From Cytophagales bacterium (lineage in GTDB: Bacteria > Bacteroidota > Bacteroidia > Cytophagales > Cyclobacteriaceae), in contig JAKSDQ010000152.1 of assembly GCA_022360015.1 (NCBI GenBank), positions 1 through 64,000 on the forward strand: a DNA stretch of 64,000 nt, given 5' to 3'. Made by a program: the position numbers and the translations under genes. The notes under the pieces are model-generated. The model was not told the origin of the DNA, did no database searches, and saw nothing but the letters and a program-made list of their open reading frames with translations. This document shows, in pieces, positions 34,705 through 45,064 of the stretch. How positions within the stretch are numbered: the first letter of the stretch is position 1; every line of letters begins with the position of its first letter.

Positions 34705-35670
34705 TTATTTGGTTGGCTTGTTAAATTTCCGGAAATAATAACCGGCGGCTACGAGGTCTTCCAGGGCGTGTCCTACTGACTTAAAAAGTGTAATTTCGTT
34801 TTCATTAACCCTTTCCTGTTTTTTATTACCGCAGAGATCGAATAAATCGGCCCGTATATCGTCCTTGTCGATCAGGCCTTCTTCCAGTGGGATAATCAGG
34901 TCCCCGGCCTCTTTGAGTGCTCCCTGGTAACTGTCGACGAATAACGACGAGCGGCTGATGGCTGCGCTGTCGGCTTCTCTCATGTCCTTTTTATACGATC
35001 CCACCAAATCAAGATGTTGCCCCGACCTTAGATATTGTCCACAAACAAGGGGCAAATTTGAAAGGGTGGCACAGGAGATAATGTCCGCCCGGCCAATTTT
35101 TTCCTCTATGGTGGCGACAGCTTTGACAGAATAGGGCGCATTGGAAAACTGATGGCAAATATCCCGGGCCTTATCCAAATTTCTACCCCACACAAAAACC
35201 TGGTCAATGGGACGTACCGCAACATGTGCCCTGATAAGATTGGAGGATAAAGCCCCTGTGCCGATCATTAATAATGAGGTGGCATCTGGTTTTGACAAGT
35301 AGCCGGAGGCCAGTGCAGATGCTGCTGCTGTCCGTTTTGCTGTCAGGGCGGCAGCGGATATAACTGCCTTTACTTCACCGGTTTGAGCATCAAGATAAAC
35401 GTAAACCCCTTGTATTGATGGCAAATTTTTTTGGTTGTTGTTAGGATTTACCGTCACCAGCTTAACCCCTGCATCTTCACCAGGATGCCAGGCAGGCATC
35501 AGTAGCAATACGGACTTCTCCTTGGTTTGCGGGTTGGCAAATTCGTGGTGTTGCCGTAAAGGTACTTCTATGGAAGCCTGTGCAAATGCCTCGTTTAAAA
35601 GATTGGTTAATTCACTAAAATCCGTGTTGAAGTTGATAAAATCTTCATCGATGTAAACCATGTTTTTCAT
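34705..35670 (-). CDS. Ornithine cyclodeaminase/mu-crystallin family protein
   Basis: From ATG 35670 the protein has 321 aa, the normal family length; the open frame extends upstream to 35907 but that part is antisense to a sigma-factor remnant. It carries SVLLLMPAWHPGEDAGVKLV, GVYVYLDAQTGEVKAVISAA, LTAKRTAAASALASGYLS, Rossmann site LLMIGTGALSSNLIRAH, ADIISCATLSNLPLV and DLVGSYKKDMREAD. Enzymes of this family are NAD(P)-dependent cyclodeaminases, imine reductases or alanine dehydrogenase-like; substrate unknown. Confidence 0.85.
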   Translation of the reverse strand: MKNMVYIDEDFINFNTDFSELTNLLNEAFAQASIEVPLRQHHEFANPQTKEKSVLLLMPAWHPGEDAGVKLVTVNPNNNQKNLPSIQGVYVYLDAQTGEVKAVISAAALTAKRTAAASALASGYLSKPDATSLLMIGTGALSSNLIRAHVAVRPIDQVFVWGRNLDKARDICHQFSNAPYSVKAVATIEEKIGRADIISCATLSNLPLVCGQYLRSGQHLDLVGSYKKDMREADSAAISRSSLFVDSYQGALKEAGDLIIPLEEGLIDKDDIRADLFDLCGNKKQERVNENEITLFKSVGHALEDLVAAGYYFRKFNKPTK

Positions 35671-35830
35671 GATAATTAAATTACATGAATTTTCGGAAAA
35701 GCCATGGATAGTATTAATTTTATATCGCCTTGTCTTCTCCTCATCCGGGATTATATATGATCGCAGTGAGGCCACCGGTACAACCATTGATGCATTAATC
35801 CGCGTTTTAAAATCACCTGAATCATCGACG

Positions 35831-36042
35831 GCCCAACTGGTAGATCGCCTTTTCAGAGGTGAGGCCGGCAAGCTGGTGGCTACTTTGATCAGAATTTTTG
35901 GTACCATTCATATCGACCTCGCCGAAGATATTGTTCAGGAAACACTTATTACCGCTTCACATTATTGGAAAATAACCACATTCCGGATAATCCGGCAGCC
36001 TGGATCACCCAGATCGCCAAAAGAACAGCACTTAATGAATGA
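35831..36042 (+). pseudogene. ECF sigma-factor N-terminal remnant
   Basis: The frame reads AQLVDRLFRGEAGKLVATLI then RIFGTIHIDLAEDIVQETLI, region 2 of the large ECF (DUF6596-type) sigma factors. After a one-base slip near 35970 it continues NNHIPDNPAAWITQIAKRTA and then stops. Region 4 and the C-terminal domain are gone. It is a dead fragment. Confidence 0.7.
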
Positions 36043-36147
36043 AAGCGAAGACTATCCCTGGAAAACAATCTTACCCGCACGAAAGGACATATGTGACATT
36101 AACCGGCGGTAATCCGGACAAATAGGCCGGATGAAAGATTTTAGAAG

Positions 36148-36183
36148 AAGGAGTGTCAAAGGGATCACCGTATGACACTCCTT
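36148..36183 (-). terminator. Terminator of the peroxiredoxin gene
   Basis: AAGGAGTGTCA and TGACACTCCTT form a perfect 11-bp stem with a 14-base loop, 15 bases beyond the stop of the minus-strand peroxiredoxin gene. The flanks AGAAG and TTTAC allow a short U-rich tail on either strand. Confidence 0.7.
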
Positions 36184-36197
36184 TTACAAGAGATGAC

Positions 36198-36830
36198 TTA
36201 ATTAGGTTGAGGTGTCAATCTTAAATAAGGTTTAACCTCTTTGAATCCTTTAGGGAATTTGGTGGCAGCTTCTTCCGATGTAATGGAAGGCAGGATGACA
36301 CAATCCCCACCATTTTTCCAGTCAGCAGGTGTAGCTACACTTTGATAGGCTGTTAATTGCAAAGAATCAATAACCCTCAGAATTTCGTCAAAGTTTCTTC
36401 CTGTGGCCGCCGGATAAGTCAAAGTAAGTTTTATTTTTTTATCAGGGCCGATAATGAATACCGATCGAACTGTCATGGAATCATCCGCGTTGGGATGGAT
36501 CATCCCGTACAACATGGACACTTCGCGGTTTTCATCCGCTATGATTGGAAACTGAACGTCGGTGTTTTGAGTTTCGTTAATATCCTTGATCCATTCCTTG
36601 TGCTGTTCCACCGGATCAACACTCAAAGCCATTACTTTCACATGCCGTTTTTCAAACTCAGGCATTAAATTTGAAGTCCTTCCTAATTCCGTCGTACAAA
36701 CCGGTGTGAAATCAGCGGGGTGTGAAAACAATAAACCCCAACTGTCACCCAAATAATCGTAAAAGTTTAATTCACCTTTGGTGGTGCTAGCGGTGAAATC
36801 TGGTGCCGCATCTCCTAATTGTAATGACAT
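36198..36830 (-). CDS. 1-Cys peroxiredoxin (Prx6 type)
   Basis: This 210-aa thiol peroxidase has the peroxidatic site HPADFTPVCTTELGR (Cys45) and the long C-terminal domain ending EVKPYLRLTPQPN typical of the Prx6 group. It reduces H2O2 and organic peroxides in the cytosol. Trp-rich GDSWGLLFSHP and TVRSVFIIGPDKKIKLTLTY are characteristic. A single gene with a strong hairpin after its stop. Confidence 0.92.
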   Translation of the reverse strand: MSLQLGDAAPDFTASTTKGELNFYDYLGDSWGLLFSHPADFTPVCTTELGRTSNLMPEFEKRHVKVMALSVDPVEQHKEWIKDINETQNTDVQFPIIADENREVSMLYGMIHPNADDSMTVRSVFIIGPDKKIKLTLTYPAATGRNFDEILRVIDSLQLTAYQSVATPADWKNGGDCVILPSITSEEAATKFPKGFKEVKPYLRLTPQPN

Positions 36831-37482
36831 AATGTTTGGTTTTAAAAGGTTAAATAATTGAATTATCTTTCATTGCCTAACCGGCAAATGAATTGAATAT
36901 TGTTGATTTTCACATGGGTTGAGATGACAATCTCTTGCCAATGTATTGAGTTGGGCCTGCGGTATGTCGCTGACTGATAAAGACCCGGGTTGCGAAATTC
37001 ATGCCATAATGCCTTAATCCTTGCGCATAACTTGTGATTACCATTCGGTACCTGAATATCGATTCCCATTTCACTGACACGGACGAAACCTGTCAATGTT
37101 ACCATGCCTGTCTCCGCGATAATCCGGATTGGCAAAGGTCTTATTTTCATTTACGGTATTGAGCGATAAATCGTTGCCAGGTAGAGACATGTCATTTTGA
37201 TAACGCTTCAAAAGCCTAAAAACCGCCGAACCATGAAACAGATTCTGTTTTCTCAAAGGTAAACACCAGGTTCAAATAATCTCAGAATTTTGGGAAAAAA
37301 TGACTTGATATTTATAAATAGTAAACTAAAAAAACGCAGGCTTGTGGGGTGAAATGACTTCAAAAACGTATTATTTAGGAGTTGGCAAAGAAAATACTTT
37401 GTCAATCTTTACAATTACAGTAATTTGTGTAGTCGGTGCATCGCCAATTAAACAAATTTTAGCAGTTTTACATTATTACAAT
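36831..37482. other. Spacer without a supportable gene
   Basis: Two overlapping minus-strand open frames (36863-37150 and 37071-37256) have no recognisable family. One contains IAETGMVTLTGFVRV, faintly like a BON domain, so a decayed gene is possible. The frame open upstream of the cytochrome gene (37342-37482) is most likely not translated. Confidence 0.3.
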
Positions 37483-39762
37483 ATGTTGCATCTTCATAGC
37501 AAATTAATTCGCAAATTCCGGTCTGTCTTCATTATTTTCATACCAACTGCTTTAATCATTGGTTGTAAACCAAATTTCGATGAGCCCGTAATTCCACTGG
37601 ATACCTATCATATAGAACCTGGTTTTAAACTGGAGGTGGTTGCCTCCGAACCGCTCATTGAGGCGCCCGTTGCCATGGATTTTGATGAAAAAGGACGGAT
37701 CTGGGTGGTAGAAATGCGTGGATATATGCAAAATGTCGAAGGTTTGAACGAGGATCGGCCCAATGGCAGAATTCTGATCCTGGAAGATCCGGATGCCGAT
37801 GGGGTAATGGATCATAGTAAGGTTTTTTTAGATAAGCTTGTCCTGCCCCGCGCGCTAAGCCTGGCTTATGGCGGATTATTATACGCCGAACCACCGAACC
37901 TGTGGTTTGTTGAAATAGAAAATGACCTGCCGGGAAAACGGGTACTGGTTGATTCCATCTACGCGCCGGATGGTAATGTTGAACACCAGCCAAACGGCCT
38001 GCTCATGAATATCGATAACTGGATATATAATGCCAACACCCATTTCAGGTATCAATTAAAAAATGGTCAATGGAGAAAAGAACCCACAACCTACCGTGGC
38101 CAATGGGGTATTACCAAGGACAACTTTGGACGGCTGCTTTATAACCACAATTCTGTTCTGCTGCAGGGAGATTTGGTGTTGCCCAATATTTTTATTCAAA
38201 ATCAAAGTTACAGACCCAAATACGGCGTCAGCCAGTTGCTCACCCGCAGTCAAAATGTATTTCCATTACACGCTACTGCCGTAAATCGTGGCTACATGGC
38301 CGGTGTACTGAATGAGGACAGCATCCTGGTGGATGCCACCTCTGCCTGTGGGCCCGTAGTATACCGGGGGCACCGGTTTGGACCAGATTTTGAAGACCAC
38401 GCTTTTGTTTGTATTCCCGAAGGAAATCTTATAAAACACCTGAAGCTTAATCGTGACCCCTTCAGGATTACCGCAGCACCTGAAAAAAAAGCTGTTGAGT
38501 TTCTGGCATCTACCAGTATAGGGTTCAGGCCGGTTAATTTAAATAATGGCCCCGATGGTAATCTTTACATTGTGGACATGCATCGTGGCATCATACAGCA
38601 TAAAGCCTACATGACCAGCTATCTCAAAAACCTTATTCAGGAACAGCAACTGGATACCATCATGAGTATGGGAAGGATTTTAAGAGTCAGAAAATCGGAA
38701 GACAAAGCGGCCAAAGCGGATGTCACATGGCTGAAAGATCGCGACCTTACATCCCTGCTTTCTCATGATAACGGCTGGATTCGCGATAGGGCACAGCACA
38801 AAATCATCTATCGAAAGCAATCTGACAAAATTCCCGAACTCATTACCCTGGCTGGCAATACCGGAGATCCCCGCACGCAACTACATGCCCTATGGGCCCT
38901 TGAAGGTTTGAACGCCCTTACATTTAACGATTTAAAAAGCATTGCATCGGACAGTAAGCCCGGGGTCACTGCCCATTGTCTATACCTCATAAACAATTTT
39001 ATCGATCCGCAAAACCTGCAGGAAATGGAATCCCTTACCGAACTGCTGATTGCAAAGAAAGATGCTACCATCGACCTCTATCTTGCACCAACCATGGGCC
39101 GCTGGTCCCTGCTATCCGAAGCAACCTTTTTTCCACACTTATCGACCCTGTCAAAGCGGTATGAAAAAGAGCCTGTGATGCAAGAGGCCATTGTTGCCGG
39201 ACTCAGCCAAATGGAATCCGGTTTTGTAAGTTTTGTCGCAAAAGCGAATCAAGAGAAAGATTCCGTTCTTGGTGGCATGATAAACCTGGTGGCCGCCAAC
39301 CAACAAAAAGAATGGGTTAATCCGATTTTTACCAACGATCTGACCATTGAAGACCACCGGTCCAGAGGGTTAAAATTGTACAGAAAAATGTGTGGCGCCT
39401 GCCATGGACAGGATGGCGCCGGCATTGAAAACCTCGCCCCTCCCCTTGATAATTCGGAATATGTAAAAGGGCCCGTAGAAAGGTTAGGTCTGGTAATCCT
39501 GCATGGATTAAAAGGCCCTATTCATGTCAATGGCAAGGCTTATAATTTTAATGCTAAAATGCCCGGTTTCATTTACAATGAGCAAATCTCCGATGAAGAT
39601 ATTGCAGATATCATTATGTTTCTCCAAAATGCCTTCACCGAACGTCCTAAAGACGCAAATCCCAAAATGATTCAATCCCTGCGTGACGAAAAGCCGGAAA
39701 CCGACATGTATACCGAAGAAGAGTTAACAAATTGGTTGAGAAAGAGAAAGATCAGCCCTTGA
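37483..39762 (+). CDS. Exported propeller-HEAT-cytochrome c lipoprotein
   Basis: From ATG 37483 (759 aa) there is a signal peptide with lipobox ALIIGC; the frame is open further upstream but lacks a signal there. The N-terminal half is a PQQ/NHL-like beta propeller (GFKLEVVASEPLIEAPVAMD, NGPDGNLYIVDMHRG) of the PVC-type haem-binding family. A helical-repeat middle follows (TQLHALWALEGLNALT). The C-terminal cytochrome c domain has the haem site MCGACHGQDG and a distal Met in NAKMPGFIY. These proteins are presumed periplasmic dehydrogenases of sugar-like substrates; the substrate is unknown. Confidence 0.85.
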   Translation: MLHLHSKLIRKFRSVFIIFIPTALIIGCKPNFDEPVIPLDTYHIEPGFKLEVVASEPLIEAPVAMDFDEKGRIWVVEMRGYMQNVEGLNEDRPNGRILILEDPDADGVMDHSKVFLDKLVLPRALSLAYGGLLYAEPPNLWFVEIENDLPGKRVLVDSIYAPDGNVEHQPNGLLMNIDNWIYNANTHFRYQLKNGQWRKEPTTYRGQWGITKDNFGRLLYNHNSVLLQGDLVLPNIFIQNQSYRPKYGVSQLLTRSQNVFPLHATAVNRGYMAGVLNEDSILVDATSACGPVVYRGHRFGPDFEDHAFVCIPEGNLIKHLKLNRDPFRITAAPEKKAVEFLASTSIGFRPVNLNNGPDGNLYIVDMHRGIIQHKAYMTSYLKNLIQEQQLDTIMSMGRILRVRKSEDKAAKADVTWLKDRDLTSLLSHDNGWIRDRAQHKIIYRKQSDKIPELITLAGNTGDPRTQLHALWALEGLNALTFNDLKSIASDSKPGVTAHCLYLINNFIDPQNLQEMESLTELLIAKKDATIDLYLAPTMGRWSLLSEATFFPHLSTLSKRYEKEPVMQEAIVAGLSQMESGFVSFVAKANQEKDSVLGGMINLVAANQQKEWVNPIFTNDLTIEDHRSRGLKLYRKMCGACHGQDGAGIENLAPPLDNSEYVKGPVERLGLVILHGLKGPIHVNGKAYNFNAKMPGFIYNEQISDEDIADIIMFLQNAFTERPKDANPKMIQSLRDEKPETDMYTEEELTNWLRKRKISP

Positions 39763-39773
39763 GCAAACTGACC

Positions 39774-42533
39774 TCAACCTGTATTTCTTAAAGCTCCTGA
39801 AATGGCATTGATTGACATCAAAAGATGCAAAAGCTTTCTTTCAGATTCGTTATTGTCACCTCCATTTTTTGTTTCGCGCCATTCTTTCAGCAAAGTGATC
39901 TGTCGCTTGTGTAAAACATTCAGCAAACTCGTCCTGAGCTCATTGGAATAGTAATGTTGTTTTCTTCTTTCCTCAATCGGTCTTTCCAATAGATCCTGTA
40001 AAATCTCTCGTGTCCTTTTCAACTCATCCAAAAACAGATTCAGGAACTTTTCCCTTATAGATTGGTCCTCGACCAAAGCTGCGTATGAGGCCAGTATATT
40101 TTCATCAGCGGCTGCCAGGCTTGTGTCGACATTGGTCAACACATAGCGGACAAAAGGGTCTTCCTGGGTTGATTTTTTAAAAGCGAGATAATCCTCCTCA
40201 TTGTCCTCCTTTAAATCTCTCAATGCCGAACCCAACCCGTACCAACTGGTCATGTTGAACCTTGCCTGCCCCCATGAAAAAACCCATGGAATGGCCCGGA
40301 GATCCTGCAGTGTTTTTGCACCTGACCTGCGTGAGGGGCGGGAACCTATCCTACTGGACTCTATGGCATCTATGGGTGTAGCCTGCCGGTAAAACTCTAT
40401 GAAACCATCTGTTTGCATAAGCTCTTCGTAGTACTTTTTACTTGACACCGCCAGTCTTTCCAAAATATCTGCCAAGGGATGATCCTGCCTTGATTCGATC
40501 TGGTCAACCAAAGTCCTGGAGACCGTGCTCGATACCAGCAGTTCCAGATTGTATGCTGCATTAACAATGTTAGCATACTTCTGGGCTATGGTTTCACCCT
40601 GCTCAGTAAGCCGTATATCCCCGTTCAACGCACTGCCAGGCAAAGCACCTATGAAGTAATGCGTCGGGCCCGCCCCGCGACTGATAGAACCACCTTTTCC
40701 ATGAAAGAACCGTATTTTTACACCTAGCTCACGACCCAATGCACTTAGGCGGGACTGGGCCTTATATAAATGCCATTGACTGGCCATAATTCCTCCGTCT
40801 TTATTACTGTCACTATATCCTACCATTACCTGTTGCGTAAGTGAAGGCAGCTTACGCATCTGTTGTATGTATCTCAGACTGCGTTGCGTAAAAGGATGCT
40901 CCAGGAACTGACGGACTGTTTCAACACCATTTTGCAGATCATCGATGGTTTCTAAAAGCGGTACTACAGGCACCATACATACGCTGCCTTCGGCTGTTTG
41001 TATCGTGAGGCCGGACTCTCTCGCCAGCAGATAGACAAGCAGGAGGTCCGAAACACTCCGGGTCATGCTTACTATGAATGAACCGATACCGTCGTGGCCG
41101 TATTTGGAAATATGCTTTTCCACCACTCTGTAGGCATCGACAACCGCGGCCGCGTTGGTTTCCAGTGTGGTCTTTGTATTGGCAAAAGGCCGGTTGGATT
41201 CCAACTCCCGGTTAATGAAATCAAGTTTTTGTGACTCATTCCATGCAAACCATGTTTTACCATCGAGGCCGGCAGCATCCATTAACTGAGCAATGGCCTG
41301 ATCATGAAAAGCACTATTTTGGCGCACATCCAGCCTGGCAAGGTGAAAACCAAAGGTTTCCGCAACACGCAATGCATTATTCACCTCATCATAGGCTATG
41401 ATTTTTGCCCCGTATGCCAGCAGGCTTTGCTGCAAGAGTCTGAGGTCTGCGATCAATTCTTCAGCCAACACATAAGCTCCCTCGAAATCTCTCATCTCCG
41501 TGGCGTGCCCTCTTTTGGTATCAAGTGGCAGTTTGTCCATCATCAGGTTTACAAATTGACGAAATGCCTCACCTTTGTTTCTGCCTACTGAACCTGCACC
41601 TCTTTTTCCCAATGCTTCGGTGATTTCTTTTATCCGATCCTGCATTGGGACGGGTGCGTCCTCCAGGTCAAGGGCAAAACTGAGATGCTTTACGAGGCTA
41701 AACAGCTTCCTCCTCACCACCACCAGTGCGTTAAGGCGAAGTTGACTCAAAGTCTCAGAGGTAACATCGGAAGTGACCAATGGATGTCCATCGCGGTCGC
41801 CACCTACCCAATTTCCAAAACTGATCGATGGAAAGGCATATTTCTTTTGAAGAATTTCTACGTCAAAACCGACAAATTTCCATGCCTGCAACAGCCTTCG
41901 GTCCAGCACGGGAATAATCTCAGGAAAAACGTTCACTAAATAGTGTAAAATATTTCTCACCTCCGAAGGCACATCCGGTTTCTCGATAAATATTTCGCCT
42001 GTTTTCCATAACCGATAAAGGGATTGTTTGACATTATGACGAATGTTTTGTTGCTCATTTACGGTATACATAACATTTTCTCTCATAACAAGCAACAGGT
42101 ACAGCTCACGATGATGTTCCAGTACGGTAGTTCTCTTTGCCTCGGTAGGGTGCGCAGTAAGCACCGGCTCTACCCTGATAGCAGGCATTTTTTCGGCAAT
42201 TGTTTCCGCTGATATCCCCTTATCTTTGAGCCGTTGGAGGTTCTTAGCCCATAATCCACTAATGCCGGCCATATTTTCATTTTCTATCCTTCGCCTTGCC
42301 TGAACCGCGCCATTTATTTCCACCATGTTTACAAGATGGAAAACGATAGAATATAACTGAAGATCCTTTTCCGACAACGTTTGATCAGGCAGCTCGTTAA
42401 TCCATGGTATCCGCTGAGCTATATCTTCCTCCCCATTCTCCATCAGCACGTCCCTTAATGCTAACAATAGATATTCGAGATCTTCGTAGGGTTTCCCCAG
42501 TTTGCTTTTAACTTCTTGTAGTGCCCTCTTCAT
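39774..42533 (-). CDS. ppc: Phosphoenolpyruvate carboxylase
   Basis: The 919-aa enzyme is of normal bacterial length. It has the catalytic His region PVLTAHPTEAKR (His128), VGGDRDGHP, GYSDSNKDGGIMASQW and FHGKGGSISRGAGPTHYF (the usual FHGRGGSxGRGG is slightly changed). The C-terminus ends ISGALRNTG, the conserved NTG motif. It converts PEP and bicarbonate to oxaloacetate to refill the TCA cycle. It converges with the cytochrome gene, with only 11 bases between the stops. Confidence 0.95.
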   Translation of the reverse strand: MKRALQEVKSKLGKPYEDLEYLLLALRDVLMENGEEDIAQRIPWINELPDQTLSEKDLQLYSIVFHLVNMVEINGAVQARRRIENENMAGISGLWAKNLQRLKDKGISAETIAEKMPAIRVEPVLTAHPTEAKRTTVLEHHRELYLLLVMRENVMYTVNEQQNIRHNVKQSLYRLWKTGEIFIEKPDVPSEVRNILHYLVNVFPEIIPVLDRRLLQAWKFVGFDVEILQKKYAFPSISFGNWVGGDRDGHPLVTSDVTSETLSQLRLNALVVVRRKLFSLVKHLSFALDLEDAPVPMQDRIKEITEALGKRGAGSVGRNKGEAFRQFVNLMMDKLPLDTKRGHATEMRDFEGAYVLAEELIADLRLLQQSLLAYGAKIIAYDEVNNALRVAETFGFHLARLDVRQNSAFHDQAIAQLMDAAGLDGKTWFAWNESQKLDFINRELESNRPFANTKTTLETNAAAVVDAYRVVEKHISKYGHDGIGSFIVSMTRSVSDLLLVYLLARESGLTIQTAEGSVCMVPVVPLLETIDDLQNGVETVRQFLEHPFTQRSLRYIQQMRKLPSLTQQVMVGYSDSNKDGGIMASQWHLYKAQSRLSALGRELGVKIRFFHGKGGSISRGAGPTHYFIGALPGSALNGDIRLTEQGETIAQKYANIVNAAYNLELLVSSTVSRTLVDQIESRQDHPLADILERLAVSSKKYYEELMQTDGFIEFYRQATPIDAIESSRIGSRPSRRSGAKTLQDLRAIPWVFSWGQARFNMTSWYGLGSALRDLKEDNEEDYLAFKKSTQEDPFVRYVLTNVDTSLAAADENILASYAALVEDQSIREKFLNLFLDELKRTREILQDLLERPIEERRKQHYYSNELRTSLLNVLHKRQITLLKEWRETKNGGDNNESERKLLHLLMSINAISGALRNTG

Positions 42534-42954
42534 TTATTTGCATGTTTCAAGTGAAGGGCCTAAAATAAACACCAGCCATGAGAATGAAAAGATGCAGGGG
42601 AAATTTGCTTGTTTTTTTAACAAATATTTAATAAACGAATATAAACATTATTCTCCGGTCTGCTATAATTTAGTGCCCGGATCCAAATTTAACATGATCC
42701 TCCGGCGGGATTTCAGGTGTTGCTTTTGAGTACCCTGTCATGCCGCCTGAAATAGCGGAAAGCGATGAAATCATATATCTCAAATTTATTTGTTCATAGT
42801 ACAAGATTCTCGATTATTTTATTATTTTTGGAGCCTCTTAAACAACTATAAACAATACGGAATCAGGCAGTGGTAAACATAATTATGTTTCAGGAATAGA
42901 ATATTGATTTTACGATTGGTAAAATTAACAAAGTTTCCATAATCAAAATTCAAA
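42534..42954. other. Spacer, nothing recognised
   Basis: This AT-rich spacer lies upstream of both ppc and the propeller-cytochrome gene, so it should hold their promoters, but I see no clear element. Short open frames inside it have no family resemblance. Confidence 0.4.
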
Positions 42955-44748
42955 ATGCACCCAAACTCCAATAGGTTATACAATATAGCCGCGCCTTTCT
43001 TTGTCTTAAATCTACTTTTGGTCTTTACCTCATTCGCTTTTCAGGACGACATCGTAACCAACAGCGGTTACGACTGGAAGCAGGACTGGCTTATTGAAGA
43101 TGGTTTTAAAATCAGCACAGACGCCAAAGGGTTTAATCTCCCGACCGCCATTGCATTTGTGCCTGAGCCGGGACCCGATCCCAAAGACCCGTTATATTAT
43201 GTAACGGAATTAAGAGGCAAGGTCAAGGTGGTCACTAATGATCGCTCGGTTTACACGTTTGCAGATTTGGCAGATGACGATTTCAATTTTACGCCGAAGG
43301 AAGAACTGCCTTCCGGTTTAGGACAGGGCGGCTGTGCAGGCATAGGACTGGATCCTGTTAACGGTTATGTTTTCGTAACTTCCTTATACAGAGATAAAAA
43401 CGACATCATGCGTAACAATATCGTACGTTTTGAAACAAAACCTGGAACTTTCGCCATTTCACCGGGCAACAAAAAAGCTTTTACTGAGTTATTCAGTAAC
43501 TTTGAAAGTGGGCTGGCCCATCACATAGGCCCCTGTGTGGTCAAAGATGGGTATCTATACGTCAGTATCGGCGAGGCCTGGCAGCCTTTTAAAACACTAC
43601 AGGTAGATCAGTTATACGGTAAAATCCTGCGCATGACTTTAGATGGAAAACCCGTTCCCGGGAATCCCTTTTACAAAAATGACAGTACGAAGGTCTCCGA
43701 AAACTATGTGTGGTGTTATGGGTTGAGAAACTCATTTGGGATAAAGTTTGTAGGTGAGCGGCTGTTTGCTGCAGACAACGGAATGAATATAGACCGGTTC
43801 ATAGAAATCATCAAAGGGGAAAACTATCAATGGAACGGTAGTGACAATAGTATCGCCATGAATGCAAAATATATATGGACACCGGCATTGGGGCCTGTAC
43901 AGATGGATTTTTACGCCGGAAATACCGCCGTTTTTCCTAAAGAGTACAATGAATCGTTTTTTGTTGCCTTATCGGGAGCGGTGGAATTTAAAAAGATGCC
44001 AGGTATCTTTATGATCAAGTACAGCATGCAGGAAGATAAGATTGTAGAAGTACCCAAGCATTTTCTGAAATACAAAGGGAAATCCTGGCAAATGGTTACA
44101 GGATTGGCCATGGGACCGGATGGGCTCTATTTTTCACCCATTTTCCCTGATCAGAACGGGGAAACCAAAATCCTGAAAATTACTTATGGTGACGCTGATC
44201 ATCATCCCTTTACCTTGGTACAAAATGATAAACCCATCCAAATGTTTATAGAAAAAGGATGTGTAGGATGTCATTCCATAGATGGAACTTTTGACTACGG
44301 CGGTGGTGCAGCTCCTCCTATTGTAAGAGGAAATTCATTCATTCGAAAAATATCATCGAGGGTTTTTTCAGAAGGATATATGACCTCTTTGAAAAAAGTC
44401 GACGAATCTACCCAAGAAAAACATGTGGCCTTTAAGGCAGCCCGAAATGATCTGCTCATGACCCAGGACAGTTTGGAAAGAGTCAAAATCTGGTTGGTGA
44501 GCTATCTGCAGGAGCCTGAGTTTGATAAAACCTATCACATTCAAATGCCAAACCTCGGTTTAACGGCAGATGAGGCGAACCTTATTGCAGATTATTTGCT
44601 CGAAAGACCCGGGCCCAAAGGTTTTGCAGACAGGATTAAACAATTACTTAAACCACCTTTTGGGTTTAAACAACTTGCACTGGTGCTTTTTGGTGGTATG
44701 ATCGCCGGTTTTACGGTCGTATTTCTGTATGTCAGGATAAAAAAGTAA
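42955..44748 (+). CDS. PQQ-propeller protein with haem c site and C-terminal anchor
   Basis: The 597-aa protein has an N-terminal signal peptide (FVLNLLLVFTSFAFQ). The glucose/sorbosone-dehydrogenase-like propeller spans about 55-420 (GFNLPTAIAFVPEP, GLGQGGCAGIGLDPVNGYVF, WCYGLRNSFGIKF, GLAMGPDGLYFSP). A cytochrome c-like part has GCVGCHSIDG, and the C-terminal helix LALVLFGGMIAGFTVVFLYV is followed by RIKK. It likely sits on the periplasmic face, feeding electrons to the respiratory chain. It shares architecture with the 37483 gene on the other side of ppc. Substrate unknown. Confidence 0.8.
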   Translation: MHPNSNRLYNIAAPFFVLNLLLVFTSFAFQDDIVTNSGYDWKQDWLIEDGFKISTDAKGFNLPTAIAFVPEPGPDPKDPLYYVTELRGKVKVVTNDRSVYTFADLADDDFNFTPKEELPSGLGQGGCAGIGLDPVNGYVFVTSLYRDKNDIMRNNIVRFETKPGTFAISPGNKKAFTELFSNFESGLAHHIGPCVVKDGYLYVSIGEAWQPFKTLQVDQLYGKILRMTLDGKPVPGNPFYKNDSTKVSENYVWCYGLRNSFGIKFVGERLFAADNGMNIDRFIEIIKGENYQWNGSDNSIAMNAKYIWTPALGPVQMDFYAGNTAVFPKEYNESFFVALSGAVEFKKMPGIFMIKYSMQEDKIVEVPKHFLKYKGKSWQMVTGLAMGPDGLYFSPIFPDQNGETKILKITYGDADHHPFTLVQNDKPIQMFIEKGCVGCHSIDGTFDYGGGAAPPIVRGNSFIRKISSRVFSEGYMTSLKKVDESTQEKHVAFKAARNDLLMTQDSLERVKIWLVSYLQEPEFDKTYHIQMPNLGLTADEANLIADYLLERPGPKGFADRIKQLLKPPFGFKQLALVLFGGMIAGFTVVFLYVRIKK

Positions 44749-45064
44749 TTTGTGCTTGTCCGCAGCTAATACGCCCGATTAATACCACGCTTTCAGGGAG
44801 GGGTTTTAATACCGTTGCGTTGGTATTCTTTAAAGGTTTTTATTTGTTGGAAAAGCGATGGTTTAGCCATAAATAAAAGGAGTCCATATTACGGACGTTA
44901 TCGTTTATGTTTTAATCAAGTATATCCTTTTAGAGAACCAAAAAATCATCACTACATGATACATACAAACACTATTTAGATAAACTATATAGTAGTGATG
45001 TAGAATGTAAAGATCTGTATTTGCTAAACAGGAAATACCATTTTGAAATCTATAATATAAAAAA

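Noticed and set aside
36863-37256. BON-domain protein gene
   Set aside because: Only one short stretch resembles the domain and the two frames overlap inconsistently; not enough to call a gene.
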